60,000 nt of DNA. Origin: Owenia fusiformis. Its lineage: Eukaryota > Annelida > Polychaeta > Sabellida > Oweniidae. Shown here in pieces: positions 1 to 11,595 of this stretch. Below the pieces are notes generated by a model, which ran no database searches, had not been told where the DNA came from, and worked only from the letters and a program-made list of their open reading frames with translations. Location of the stretch: assembly GCA_903813345.2 (NCBI GenBank), contig CAIIXF020000005.1, positions 27,843,375 through 27,903,374 on the forward strand, given 5' to 3'. A program made the translations under genes and the position numbers. The stretch's first letter is position 1; each line of letters opens with the position of its first letter.

Positions 1-765
1 CCACCCCCCGGACCCATCCTCTGATTGGATTATTCGCTTAAGACGCGGAAGCCATTGGTTGATGGCATAATTGATGGATGTATGCGGAAGTACCATTCAA
101 CTGCTAGTTATTCTTTCTTTTAGTTCCTCTACATTCCTGATAGACTGGGTATATTTAAATACCAACTGTTCTAGATGCTCCCAGGTATGGTAATCAACAT
201 TATTGGCAACTGGACTGCCAGTAAGCCATTTTTCTGGGTTAGAGATGGTGACATTTCCAATCTCCAAAAACTCCAGGGTAGCATTGGACCTGTGTAATGG
301 AGCACTGTTCTATCAGAAAATGAAATTTCTTTCACATGTTTTTTATATTCTTGAGGAGTCCTTTTTACCACCTCATGTCATTAACATTCAGAGTATATTT
401 TTGCTCCTGGTTCAAAAAACAGGGCCTGTATGGTCCTTCCTTTTTGGGAAACACTGAGTGGACACCACCTACCCTTCAGAAAAATGTCAGCTCGATTTGA
501 GTAGCCTTTTATCGCAAATGTCACTATTCTTGCTTACTGATATAGAGTATAGCCTTTTTATTACATGTAATAGTACTTGGGGCATTTAGAACAGTTGGCC
601 TATGGAGATCCCTAGCCCATCAGGGGTGTAGACATACTGAACAAATTAGGTGAATAGGTGAATAATTAGGTGTTGGATGGTACTTCTGCAGAGGTCCATC
701 AATTATACCAATGGCTTTTGCGTTTTAAGCAAGAAATCAAATCAGAAGTTGGGTCTGGGGTGAGT
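1..765. mobile_element. Foldback-type element with ~110-bp inverted arms
   Basis: The first ~112 bases and bases ~655-765 are inverted copies of one another. Both arms share, in the same order on opposite strands, a run near GCCATTGG, the words ATAATTGATGG and GAAGTACCAT, and an ending TTATTC. The ~540-bp interior has no recognisable coding sequence; the short frames at 171-371 and 203-457 overlap on opposite strands and look random. The left arm begins at the window edge, so the true left end and any target duplication are out of view. Long arms and a non-coding centre are typical of foldback elements or large MITEs. The superfamily is unknown. Confidence 0.6.
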
Positions 766-1029
766 CTATTGAGCCATATTTGGACAGACTGAAGAAGAAA
801 TGAATTAATTTTATAAGCATACACATGTATATTGAGCATGCAAGGTTCAAAAACTGAATGAAAACAATATATAATATCCAATTATGAAAGACTCATGACA
901 ATGTTGTAATTTACTCAAATTTGGTAGAAATACGCAATTGTTCGCAAAATCGACGAAAATTGAAAAGGTGTTTTTTTAACCCCATGTCACATAAATGGTC
1001 ATATCTCGAGCCAGAGTTGTTGAAAATTG

Positions 1030-1160
1030 TTCTATTATATATCATTTTGTTGCAAATTAAATTATCTTCAAAATGATATATCATTGTTGGTGTGCATGTT
1101 AAAAATTGAATATTTATCAGAAATATTGGCTAGGGGGGTGGTTTTTTTTGGCCCACCCTG
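1030..1160. mobile_element. Truncated MITE end related to the one at 50097-50334
   Basis: This stretch ends in GGCCCACCCTG followed by TA. That matches the right terminus of the complete element at 50097-50334, which ends GGCCACCCTG plus TA. Inside, both copies share a segment built around ATCATTTTGTT and CTTTAAAATGATATAT or CTTCAAAATGATATAT. The left terminal repeat is not visible here, so the copy is truncated or degraded. The TA-flanked CAGGGTG ends suggest a Tc1/mariner-type non-autonomous element. Confidence 0.45.
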
Positions 1161-1465
1161 TAGTTCTATAGTATCTCTAGAGACTTATTAATGTTTACAT
1201 GATAAATAACGCATATCCTTTTCCCTTTATTTTTAGCCTTCCATTTTTAATGATATTAACTGACCGAAATAATTTCATGGAGTTCGATATATGAAAATTA
1301 AAATATATATCACTGTATCGTTCAGATTCATAGAAGACCCCCTGGACGGGTATCGTCGCCGATCTAATCATTCCAACCTAGAGACGTATATTATTAATCT
1401 ATATCGGCTTGCATTTTTATACCAGTCTCTCCTTTTTAATCTAATCGTAAGATTAGTAATTTTGT

Positions 1466-1724
1466 GTTTCGAAACGGAATGACTTTAGGAATAAGATGAT
1501 AATTCATTTCGCACCTGTCAGCTTGCCAGTGTCGGACAATCACAAATACTGAATCCACAAGTGGTTTAAATCTAATGTGTATCTGTACTCGTTTCTTTGA
1601 TTTTGAAGAACATATATGTTTTATACTTTGAACTTTGTAATTGCTTAGATTATATTGGAGGTAAGGCTCTGTCAGGTGCGAAATGAATAATCATCATAAG
1701 ACCGCTCCTTCCGAAATACAAATT
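1466..1724. mobile_element. Inverted-repeat element (MITE-like), ~260 bp
   Basis: Bases ~1468-1525 and ~1660-1722 are imperfect inverted copies. Both contain ATTCATTTCGCACCTG (read on opposite strands), next to a GATGAT word and a GTCAG word. The ~130-bp centre is AT-rich and non-coding. No target duplication could be fixed by eye. A small non-autonomous DNA transposon is the simplest reading. Confidence 0.5.
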
Positions 1725-3085
1725 AACTAATCCTACAAAACACTTGAGAATTGGTGAATTTTGGACTTTGGATAATCTTTCCAATGGTGTATCACACTAG
1801 ATACCATCTATTAAGGATCTAGGTGTAGCAGAGGGACGGGATTTATTTGACACCATTTATACATATACATGTTACTATTATGTATTATTATGTTCCAGCT
1901 ACTTTCAACAAAAACATGATCTCCTAGCAGAGGTTAATTGTCAAAACACCGATGCTATAATAGAGGGTGGGTGGGATGCCCTCTGTCAACCAATAATATA
2001 CATGTATAACGTGAATCCATCTTAAAAAGAATCAATTTTTGTTTGTGATTCTGGACTTGTATTTTCGATTCGCATTAATCATTTTAGATCGACCCCATAA
2101 AAGGATAATACGTTTTTTTGCAAAGGGATCAATTAATAGGGGAAATTGTAAAATTGAAATGCTATTTTAAACAGCATATTTCTAGTCGTACATCTTACTT
2201 TGAACACGATTGCACGTCTGGTGGGATTCGTAATTCTAGTTCCGTTATCAGTTCAACTTAAAATAACAGGGATGGTTTATCGATAGTAAGAGGATTCCAT
2301 AGAATGAGGTGCTTCCAGATCCGGACTCGAATTACCAATTGATGTTTATAATTCATTTACTGATTCCAAAAATATTATGATAACATTATGGGGAAATAGA
2401 AAAGCTGTAATAATTCCGGAGATGAATCGTGAAAGTGGCGTTCACACTGTTTTTATTATAATATAGGTGAGACCCAAGGTTAAGTGTAAGTGATTGATAG
2501 AGGGCAACGTCCGAAAACTAACTCTGACCTTTTGTTTAAATCTACAAGGTTTTGAAAATAAAATTACACATTATAACCAATAATACACCATTGGAAGATT
2601 ATTTATTCAGTTGCGATCAAAATGAAAAATCATCTCAGATTGCACTATTGTAATAGGTAATGTAACCTTTAGATAACTTCAGATAACATCTCGAGAAAAA
2701 AATATTGGAACCAATTTTCATTCTCTTGCCTTAAATCTAGGTCTAAATCTGGAATTTGAGAAAATTAGATTTTTTTAATATATATATAATGAAACCTTTT
2801 GAAAAAAGAATTCCTTAAAAAGGAAAATTTCAATAGAATTTCGAAAAAGAAAAACAAAAAGAGGGCAACCACCGATGAATAATGTTCCAATACGGGGAAG
2901 ACAAGGTGAATATGATTTTTGGAAGAGGGTTTGTTTATTTTAGTTATATTTATTTATGTTGGTATTTACCGGGAAGTAATTAGTTTCATGGTATAAATAG
3001 AGGTTATGATCACTGGGAGGGATTGAAAACTACAGTAAAACCTGTCCAATCCTAACGCCATTGGGACCGGTGTAAAAGAAATTAT
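1725..3085. other. Unassigned AT-rich DNA
   Basis: I see no open frame, RNA gene or repeat that I can support. There are A/T runs near 2750-2860. Confidence 0.5.
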
Positions 3086-3145
3086 GATCCTCTAGGGATT
3101 ATGGTCCCCTTTCCTTACGGCCCTTACTGGCCCCGACTGTGTATA
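3086..3145 (+). repeat. ~55-bp dispersed repeat, partner at 23797-23850
   Basis: This segment begins GATTATGGTCCCCTTTCC and continues through TACGGCCC, TGGCCC and GACTGTGTA. It recurs almost unchanged and in the same orientation at 23797-23850. Flanks on both sides differ between the copies, so this is a short dispersed repeat fragment. The parent element is not identifiable here. Confidence 0.55.
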
Positions 3146-3535
3146 AATAATAAGGAAAATAATTGTAATTAGGTCACCATACAAATCAATAGAGAGTAGG
3201 ACAAAAATTTGATAGGACCACCTACCCTTTTACACCTGCTTAAAGCTTTCAAATTAGGAGGTGTTCACATTTCGAGGTTTTTGCATTCGCGAGATTCTGG
3301 ATTCTGAAGAAATGTGAACACATTGTCGGTGTATTTTTATAGTTCATTCGACCACATCGCCTTATGGCATTTCAGAAATTTGAAAATTCAACTCAAATGA
3401 ATCTAGTCATGCTGGAAAACCCTATTATGATTAAGACCATTCAAGTTTTTTCCTAAAGTTTTGATATCATAACACTATTTGGGGAATTTTGTATGAAACA
3501 TGGGAAATTCTATAAAACGTGTTCAGATTAGACTC
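3146..3535. other. Unassigned stretch with a 13-bp-stem hairpin
   Basis: The only structure I see is an inverted pair, GTGTTCACATTTC near 3272 and GAAATGTGAACAC near 3309. It makes a 13-bp stem with a loop of about 25 bases. No coding sequence is visible. Confidence 0.4.
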
Positions 3536-4285
3536 TTTTTTTTTAATGTCGATTTATTTTCTCCAATCATTTTACATAATTTTATACATTTCTAATATTA
3601 CATTCTTGATCAAACAAGCACAGTAAATTGGGATAATCCCCATATTTGTACTTACTTATACAATTCTTACCAATAACAATGATATAATTGATGTAGTCTT
3701 CTTCCTTTTTTGTTTTACATTCATACTTGAATAAAATGTGTTCGTGTCCTAGTCTAATTCTGTGCCCAAATCTAGCATTTAATTTGCACTCTACTTCATT
3801 CCATAAAAGCTTTACTCTTTTGCAAGAAATGAAAAAGTTTGCATATGAATCTTCCTCATTACAATATGTACAATTCTTTGAGGCAACTCCTTCAATTTTC
3901 CATTTGAAAAGGTGAGTATTAGTTGGGTAAATATTATGTAAAATCTTATATTGAATGCTCTTAAGTCGTGGCTCTTTGAGAGTTTGAATTAACTGCCAAT
4001 TTCTTTTCCAATTTAAATCTGGATAAATATGTTTCCACCTTTCAATGCAAATAGGCACAACTTGGTCTTTCTTTAGAATCATTTTCCTTACATCCTTTAA
4101 AGTTAGTTTTTTTATCTTTACATTATTGTACATCTTCTCACCTTTTGATCTATTCATACCCATTTTCTTATTAATCATTGCATTGCGAATTACATTGTAT
4201 TCCAGAACAATGGCTGCATTATTTTGCATTTTTTGTTTGAAAAATTCTAATGACTTAACATGTTTATTTGTATCCTTTAACTACT
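3536..4285 (-). pseudogene. LINE 3' end: C-terminal region of a non-LTR retrotransposon ORF2
   Basis: On the minus strand an open frame runs from about 4281 to the stop at 3582; from its first Met it gives 215 residues. Mid-protein it reads like the segment after the reverse transcriptase domain in animal LINEs: W-x-H-I-Y-P, then NW, then an R-L-K-S-I-Q-Y-K-I-L-H motif followed by YPTNTHLFKW. A zinc-binding (zf-RVT-like) motif follows with Cys120-x2-Cys123 and Cys136, where the usual His is Asn131. Next comes a LLWNEVE segment typical of this region. After the stop there is an AATAAA and a short A run (minus strand; T run at 3536-3545), marking the element's 3' end. The RT and endonuclease domains are missing, so this is a 5'-truncated, probably dead copy. 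No target duplication was found. The family (L1- or CR1-like) is not decided. Confidence 0.75.
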
Positions 4286-4944
4286 GTAAATCTCAGCAGA
4301 TGTATATCATGTCTTACTATTTTGACCATTGACACATTTGTTATTATTCACGTATGTTTTCACAACATTGACAGACATCAATATAGAATGTTGAGAAGAT
4401 ACTCAGGGATTTAGGAAGACTACATATTGACGGTTTTTCAAGCCTCTATCAATTAATCAACTTACGAGAGTACCCAAGTTTACGGATGAATAGTTGACCA
4501 TTTATTTCAAATTGGACTACTGGACTAGTTGGATTATCAAATGACATTTCGAATACCCAGGGTTTATCTATATTTTTGTATAAACACGTACAACACGATA
4601 TAATTTTTAAAAGGTTCTGCAGAAATCTTAGTCATATACAAGGGTTGTCCCATAAGTAATGCACTATATTCTAATTTTATCAATACTGTATTTTTGCCTG
4701 TTGTTCACAGCTTGATGTTTTTCTGTCTCAGATTTAGACTCAATAAACAAGTTTCAATCACTTTCGTGCACGGATGAGGACATTTCTTGCTTTTTATCAA
4801 CCGATGTTTTTAATTGTTTTCAACAAAAAAATAAATGTGATGATAAATGCTATACATTGGTGTGAATTATCACTTAATTATCAACAGATACCTATGGCAT
4901 TTAAAGTTAAGTTTTAAGAAATTGACTACTTTTCAATGAAACTT
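4286..4944. other. Unassigned stretch
   Basis: Near 4641 a GGGTTGTCCCATAAGTAATG string resembles mariner-type terminal repeats. No inverted partner was found nearby, so I do not call an element. No coding sequence is supported. Confidence 0.4.
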
Positions 4945-5330
4945 TTTGCAGGGTCAAGTTGGCAAAGCATCGATTTCAATCTGTACAGCCAAGTTGCCAT
5001 CTTGACAACCACACAAGGAATGACCTTAGATGCTGTGATTGGTTACATAATGCACTGCAGTTATATGAAATACTGTGTTCGGATTGGCAGGAATCGGACA
5101 CACCTTGCCTTGCTATGTGTGAAAATATTTTCAAAAGCGTAAATGATAATTCAAGCATAGTTAGGTAAGGTGTGTCCGATTCCAGTCAATTCGAACACAG
5201 TATTTTCACATGACAGCCGTGCGTGAAATAATCAAGCAATAACGCATTCGTTTTATGTTGTCGTCATGGTGAGGGAGCTGGACTCACTGAGCTTGGCAAA
5301 TTTGACCTTTGCAGTAAGTTTAATCGAAAA
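4945..5330. mobile_element. Palindromic MITE, ~385 bp
   Basis: A strong inverted repeat has its inner arms at ~5068-5112 and ~5165-5207. They share ATACTGTGTTCG and GGAATCGGACACACCTT (opposite strands) and are separated by only ~52 bases. Weaker inverted similarity continues outward to about 4948 and 5325, including GGTCAA, TTGGCAAA/TTTGCCAA and ACATAA words. The open frames here on both strands (4936-5168) are a by-product of the palindrome and show no domain. This is a non-autonomous DNA element with the ends approximate. Confidence 0.6.
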
Positions 5331-5399
5331 TATGTTGTTTTAGTGACATGGAAAACATAGAAGGGTTGATCAAAGTTTATATTTTATTTTTCAATATTT

Positions 5400-6050
5400 T
5401 CATATGAAATTTTCACAGAATGTGCAGCATGGAATGTTTTATTAATCCAGCAAAAATATTTAGAATTACAGAAACATTAAATAAGAAGTGTTGAAGTAAC
5501 TTGAAATCAAAGGGCACTCAGGGCAAATAAAAAAAACTAGCTAGAATAGTTTACCGTTAAGTTTAACATTAACCATGTTTAAATACACAATAAGTTGTCA
5601 AATAAGCTATCAAACACATTAAATTGTCAAATAATATGTGCTCTTGACTGTTGTGAACTATTATAATGGTCATGTGAATTGTGTGATCTCATAATGGATG
5701 ATTTTTATGCTTCATTAGAAGTGACTGTTAGACCCCATGACTGTTTTGTCAAATATCCCGAGGAAAATTGATTTTGCCCCTTTAGTTCATTTTTAACATG
5801 TTTAGTCTTACTAAAGGATCTTACAAACTCAACATAACATTTTATCAGTATGATTTTTATTTTTCTGAAGATCTCTGCATCTATTGCATTCTCTTACTCA
5901 GTCATTTCTGATCATTTGCCCCGGGTCCCTTGATTTCACGTTAGTATGACAACCATTTCTTATTCAATATTTCTGTTATACTAAATATTTTTTGCTGAAA
6001 TTAATAAGACATTCTATGCTGCACATTCTGTGAAAATTTCAAGAGAAATT
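5400..6050. mobile_element. Inverted-repeat element with ~130-bp arms
   Basis: Bases ~5402-5528 and ~5913-6046 are inverted copies. Shared words, read on opposite strands, include AAATTTTCACAGAATGTGCA, CAGCA followed by AAAATATTTAG, ACAGAAA, and TGAAATCAA followed by a GGGCAAAT end. The ~385-bp centre is non-coding. The right arm lies directly before the 80-bp array at 6107, and one segment of the arm resembles the array unit. Confidence 0.65.
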
Positions 6051-6106
6051 TCATGTCATTCTGTCATGTTATTAGTCAATTGTACCTCGGGCCCCCTGAT
6101 GTTAGG

Positions 6107-8051
6107 TTACTATGGCTGCTACACGCATTTTCTGTCATACTAATTCTTTGCTGAACATGTGTCATCGGCTATCTCAATTACTATGGTTACTATGGCTACC
6201 ACACTCATTTTCTGTCATACTTATTCTTTGCTGAACATGTGTCATCAGCTACGTAGCTCAGTCACTATGGTTACTATGGCTACCACACTCCCTTTCTTGC
6301 ATGCTAATTCTTTGCTGAACATGAATCATCAGCAAGTTCAGTTACTATGGTTACTATGGCTGCCACACGCATTTTCTGTCATGCTAATTCTTTCTGAACA
6401 TGTGTCATCAGCTAGCTCAGTTACTATGGTTACTATGGCTACCACATTCATTTTCTGTCATGCTAATTCTTTGCAGAACATGAATCATCGGCTAGCTCAG
6501 TTACTATGGTTACTATGGCTACCACACTCATTTTCTGTCATACTAATTCTTTGCTCAACATGTATCATATGCTAGCTCAGTCACTATGGTTACTAAGGCT
6601 ACCACACTCATTTTCTGCCATGATAATTCTTTGCTGAACATGTATCATCAGCTAGTTCAGTTACTATGGTCACTATGGCTACCACACTCATTTTCTGTCA
6701 TGCTAGTTCTTTCCTGAACATGCATCATCAGCTGGCTCAGTTACTATGGTTACTATTGCTACCCCACTCATTTTCTGTCATACTAATTCTTTGCTGAACA
6801 TGTATCATCAGCTAGCTCAGTTACTATGGTTACTATGGCTACCACAGTCATTTTCTGTCATACTAATTCTTTGCTGAACATGTATCATCAGCTAGCTCAG
6901 TTACTATGGCTACCACAGTCATTTTCTGTCATGGTTACTATTGCTACCACACTCATTTTCTGTCATACTAATTATTTGTTGAACATGAATCATCAGCTAG
7001 CTCAGTTACTATGGTTACTATGGCTACCCCACTCATTTTCTGTCATACTAATTCTTTGCTGAACATGTATCATCAGCTAGCTCAGTTACTATGGTTACTA
7101 TGGCTACCACAGTCATTTTCTGTCATGGTTACTATTGCTACCACACTCATTTTCTGTCATACTAATTCTTTGCTGAACATGTATCATCAGCTAGCTAAGT
7201 TACTATGGTTACTATGGCTACCACAGTCATTTTCTGTCATACTAATTCTTTGCTGAACATGTATCATCAGCTATCTCAGTTACTATGGCTACCACAGTTA
7301 TTTTCTGTCATGGTTACTATTGCTACCACACTCATTTTCTGTCATGCTATTTCTTTGCTGAACATGTATCATATGCTAGCTCAGTCACTATGGTTACTAT
7401 GATTACCACACTGATTTTCTGCCATGCTTATCTTTGCTGAACATGAATCATCAGCTAGTTCAGTTACTATGGTCACTATGGCTACCACACTCGTTTTCTG
7501 TCATGCTATTTCTTTCCTGAACATGCATATCATCAGCTGGCTCAGTTACTATGGTTACTATGGCTGTCACACTCATTTTCTGTCATGCTAATTCTTTGCT
7601 GAACATGTATCATCAGCTAGCTCAGTTACTATGGTTACTATGGCTACCACAGTCATTTTCTGTCATACTAATTCTTTGCTGAACATGTATCATCAGCTAT
7701 CTCAGTTACTATGGCTACCACAGTCATTTTCTGTCATGGTTACTATTGCTACCACACTCATTTTCTGTCATACTAATTCTTTGCTGAACATGTATCATAT
7801 GCTAGCTCAGTCACTATGGTTACTATGATTACCACACTGATTTTCTGCCATGCTTATTCTTTGCTGAACATGAATCATCAGCTAGTTCAGTTATTATGGT
7901 CACTATGGCTACCACACTCGTTTTCTGTCATGCTATTTCTTTCCTGAACATGCATATCATCAGCTGGCTCAGTTACTATGGTTACTATGGCTGTCACACT
8001 CATTTTCTGTCATGCTATTTCTTTGCTGAACATGTGTCATTCAGCTATTTC
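6107..8051 (+). repeat. Tandem array, ~80-bp unit, ~24 units
   Basis: The unit begins TTACTATGGTTACTATGGCT, continues through CATTTTCTGTCAT, ACTAATTCTTTGCTGAACATG and ends ATCATCAGCTAGCTCAG. Most units are 80 bp. Variants of 105 and 114 bp (6901-7005, 7086-7199) contain an extra partial copy of the first part. The last 852 bases are a higher-order pair: 7200-7625 and 7626-8051 are near-identical 426-bp blocks. Because 80 is not a multiple of three, open frames such as 6159-6575 break from unit to unit; they show no protein domain and are by-products of the repeat. Confidence 0.95.
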
Positions 8052-8578
8052 AGCTTTACACAATTTCATCAAGTGATTGAAAATCAAAGCAGTGAGTGTT
8101 TGCACTATTAACTTTTCCGCTAAACTTTCCTGCTAAAGTGCATCATCGCGTATATCCGGCTGAACTGAGGCTTAAAATATTAAATTTGAAGATGAAGTTC
8201 TCTTGAAAGAATTTGAACTGTTGGAAAGCATAGTGCAATTATCGATCGACTTAATTAGGTCAAGTCATAACGTCAGTGATTTCTGATTTTTGACCCCCTC
8301 TTGTCAAATCTTATTTGATTTTCCTTCAGTTTATCAACGTTTTTGCAAGAAATCGAAATCACAGATTTAGTTTGATCTTCATCCTGGTTTATTGGAAGAT
8401 CGGTCAAATATCGAATTTTGTGTTCAAAGATAATTGCAACTACCAACTAATATTATACAAATATTTAATTCTATTGATGTGAATACCCGTGCATCTTTCA
8501 TAAGTGAGCACGATATTCCACGAAGTCCGAATGGCTATGTTTGGAATATCATATTGCCAAAGTATCACAGGTATTCAC
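8052..8578. other. Unassigned stretch after the 80-bp array
   Basis: No supported gene. A 98-residue open frame starts at 8434 and runs into the G/C-run element, but its predicted protein has no recognisable motif. Confidence 0.4.
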
Positions 8579-8775
8579 CGAAAATAGGCCCCAAAAAGTG
8601 GGCCTTTTTGGTCATAACTGGGCCTTTTAAGGCCTTATTTTTTAATTTCAGGCCAAATTTTGAAGGAAATGGGCCTCAAAATTTCAAAATTTTTTACGCG
8701 CAAGCGCGGACGTTTTTTTCTCTGACCTGAAATTTGCCCCCCCCCCCCCTTGTTGTGTACCTAGATCCGCCCCTG
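8579..8775. mobile_element. Short element ending in a C-run and CCGCCCCTG
   Basis: The segment has repeated GGGCC/GGCCTT words, then a C14-type run, and ends CTAGATCCGCCCCTG. The same 5 bases TTCAC lie at 8574-8578 and 8776-8780 and could be a target duplication. The left end lacks a clear match to the right terminus, so the copy is decayed or the pairing is chance. A similar end (CTGGATCCGCCGGTG after a C-run) occurs at 55820-55830. Confidence 0.4.
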
Positions 8776-11528
8776 TTCACTGTTATATTCCTCATTCACA
8801 TTGATTGAATAACAAACTATTGATGTCTAATTAATCATAACAAACGCATGTTGTATTGTATTAAAATTGAATGACAAGAATGTGACCGTTCCTGTAAACA
8901 TTGCGTTTTCGGTTCAAATTCATTGTCTAAAAATTCACAAAAATTCCTTTAATTTAAAGAGTCGAAGTGGATACGAGATATAGCAATTCTATTACAAGTG
9001 CAAGACGTTATGATGTCAATTCACGTCCCAAATTCATTGGTAATTTCATCAGTATTGACACATAATGATTGATTGTAAAGATTTATATTAACTGTCTTGG
9101 AGGTTTTAAAGTTCATCTTCCAAATTAGTGGAGTACTTGATTATACTTTCATGGGTCTTGTCCGCGTCCATCAAATTGTATTTCTGATCTTTGGTTCATC
9201 ACTTGTCGCTTCTAATCAATAGAAATTTATAATTCTCTATTTGGTTTCTAGATGAGTCAGCAGGACAATATTAGATTGTCAAAAGGACTTAGTAAGCGTC
9301 CAGCCCTTTGAAGGCTTCATTTGTATCATGACATGGTTTTTAGCTATAATTGGAATGACCAGTCCGACGACTAGCCAAACTAAAACAGCATTTAAAAAGC
9401 TGATTTTTAAGTATTTCTTGGGGATTTGCTTGTAACCTAATGGCACCAATGTCCGAGTTCTCATCAATCATAGTGTCTGTCATGTCATGGTCCACATCTA
9501 AGATAGGGGTCTTAACCCAAATGAACAGCGTAAGGTTACTTTCAGTGTCCTATTCAGTATCTTGATTTAGAAGCAAGTAAAGAACCTCCCCAGTGCCACT
9601 GACCACGTCAGATTTGTTTTAACTTCCCATGAAATAATGAGTTCGCGGGACAATATGATGTAATGGTATTGTCTACAGTAACCAATCTTGTCATTTGTCC
9701 GCTGAACACGAGAGACTAATTAGCTCTACATGTATGACAAAGGTTATCCTTTAAGCCATTTATGCTTAACACGAAATATGGGTCAATGGAATTCGTTAAA
9801 GGAGAAACAAAAGAATCCTTTTGTTGAAACGAGCTGTCAGATGAAGACCCAAAGGGGAGAAATGCAATTCTGAAGACTTAACACAATGCGAAATGTCAAA
9901 CCCGACACACTGGCCCACTGGCGAACAGAGCCGTCGGAATACCAGAGTTATGGACCATATAATGATCTCTTTCGTTCGTTTAACCACCATTATCCCAAAA
10001 GTTTTGTCTTTAGTCCGACGATTCTATTTTTCTCTTTTCATTTATCGAATGCCTAAATTGGATTTTGCGGATTCTGATCAGTATCATTTAGTCTGGTATT
10101 CCATTGTGGTCGTTTTTCAAATTTAAGTTCAGACTTATGACCTGGTTATTTGACCATCAGCTTGGGAAAGGTTCCAAAATGATGTGTCAAAATGTCTATC
10201 GCCAGCATGACAGATGATAAACGATAATGAAAATACAATGTCAGTTGACTTAGGAACGATATTAAAATAATTTTGCACATATGACATTCTCTCCCTATCG
10301 AGTGATACTGCAACTATTAGTCACAAGTGCATTCTGTGATATCAATGAGATTCAATTTCCTATTTTTGAATTCTCAATAGTAAAGTCATGAATCAGAGTC
10401 TATGAAGGGGTGTACTCGATATCCTTTGAAAAAAAGGTACAAGGAAGAGACAGACGGATGCAGGAATTCATCATCGTGAAGAATAGATGCATCGTCAAGA
10501 ATGTTGGCATGAAAAAGCATCGTGATGAATGAGTGCATGGAATATGCATATTGAAGAAGGCTACCCATTATGTGGTACCAGTGTAATGTAACATGGGTCA
10601 ATGATCAAGGATATCATGTAAATCCATTCACCATTAAACATCTGTCGAACTATTACTACTTCTGTCAACCAAATATGAGGAAAACTGGTCCACTATTTGA
10701 GATATTCCCTGGTCGGAAGGACTGACGGACGGAGGGGCTCACTTAGTAGTCTAGATCTATAGTCCGTTGTGACGATTGAGGTATGGCCAAGGTATGGCGA
10801 TTACGCAGTCAACCTCGACAAATATTGTACGATATACATGTACTATAAAGAAAAGTGGCCAAAAGGCTAAGCCTATTAACGATGTTACAGGACGTCTAAA
10901 TTTAGGTGTAATAAATCATTTGTGTCGGCCTCGGCATATTATACGTTATCTTGATTGTGAAATAGTGCAAATTTCGATTCATCTATTCTTGGATATGTGC
11001 ATGATAATCCGTGTCTGTCTTTCCAGTGACCGAGTTATGAATTATGATTAATAGCTACTGACGGAAATAAGTTACTTTACAATTCATGAATCAAAAAAAT
11101 TGGCAGCTTGGAATTCATTAAAACGATCATCAAAGCAGTTTGGGTTGCAGCACTTTCAAATCCCGAACAAACTGCAGAACGTCAGATAAAATGATAAAGA
11201 TAATTAGTCCGTTCACACCTTGAACAAAAGGGAAAGCTGCAAGAAGTCATGGGAAAACTCATTTACACACCTACTTTTCAAATACAGAACCCTGGGTTCT
11301 GGGAATTGTATGATAGAGTTCTGACAAAACTAATTACTTGAACATGTGTTCATGAGAGCCAACACTTATTGAAGAAGTTTCACTTCATTACGTCACCACA
11401 GCTACTGGGATTTGTTAATAACAATTTAATCAAGCGGTTGCATATATTTCACATGCAGTATCTCCGACCCTGAAAATAGTTTTTCTTTGACTCTCACCTT
11501 TAGGCTTACTATGCTGAGTTGATATATT
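8776..11528. other. Unassigned DNA, ~2.75 kb
   Basis: No gene is supported. A minus-strand frame at 9279-9467 encodes a hydrophobic stretch (LNAVLVWLVVGLVIPII) that could be a membrane segment, but it has no convincing exon signals or homology. A frame at 10776-11051 is also unrecognised. Confidence 0.4.
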
Positions 11529-11595
11529 GGGTGTCCATAAAGTATCTTGACAAATTAAATTATGAGTGGAAAAGAGACTTTCTTATGGACACCCT
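11529..11595. mobile_element. Minimal 67-bp inverted-repeat element
   Basis: It starts GGGTGTCCATAAAG and ends CTTTCTTATGGACACCC, which are imperfect inverted copies with a ~36-base loop. The termini resemble mariner-like ends. It is followed by TGTA; no clear target duplication is visible. It could also act only as a hairpin in a transcript. Confidence 0.5.

Noticed and set aside
4641-4672. Mariner-like terminus GGGTTGTCCCATAAGTAATG
   Set aside because: No inverted partner or TA pair was found within several kb.
6159-7828. Open frames encoding MVTMATT...-type peptides
   Set aside because: They are translations of the 80-bp satellite, change frame between units and show no domain.
9279-9467. 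Hydrophobic 62-residue minus-strand frame as a membrane-protein exon
   Set aside because: Short frames of this length are expected by chance; no homology or reliable splice sites are seen.
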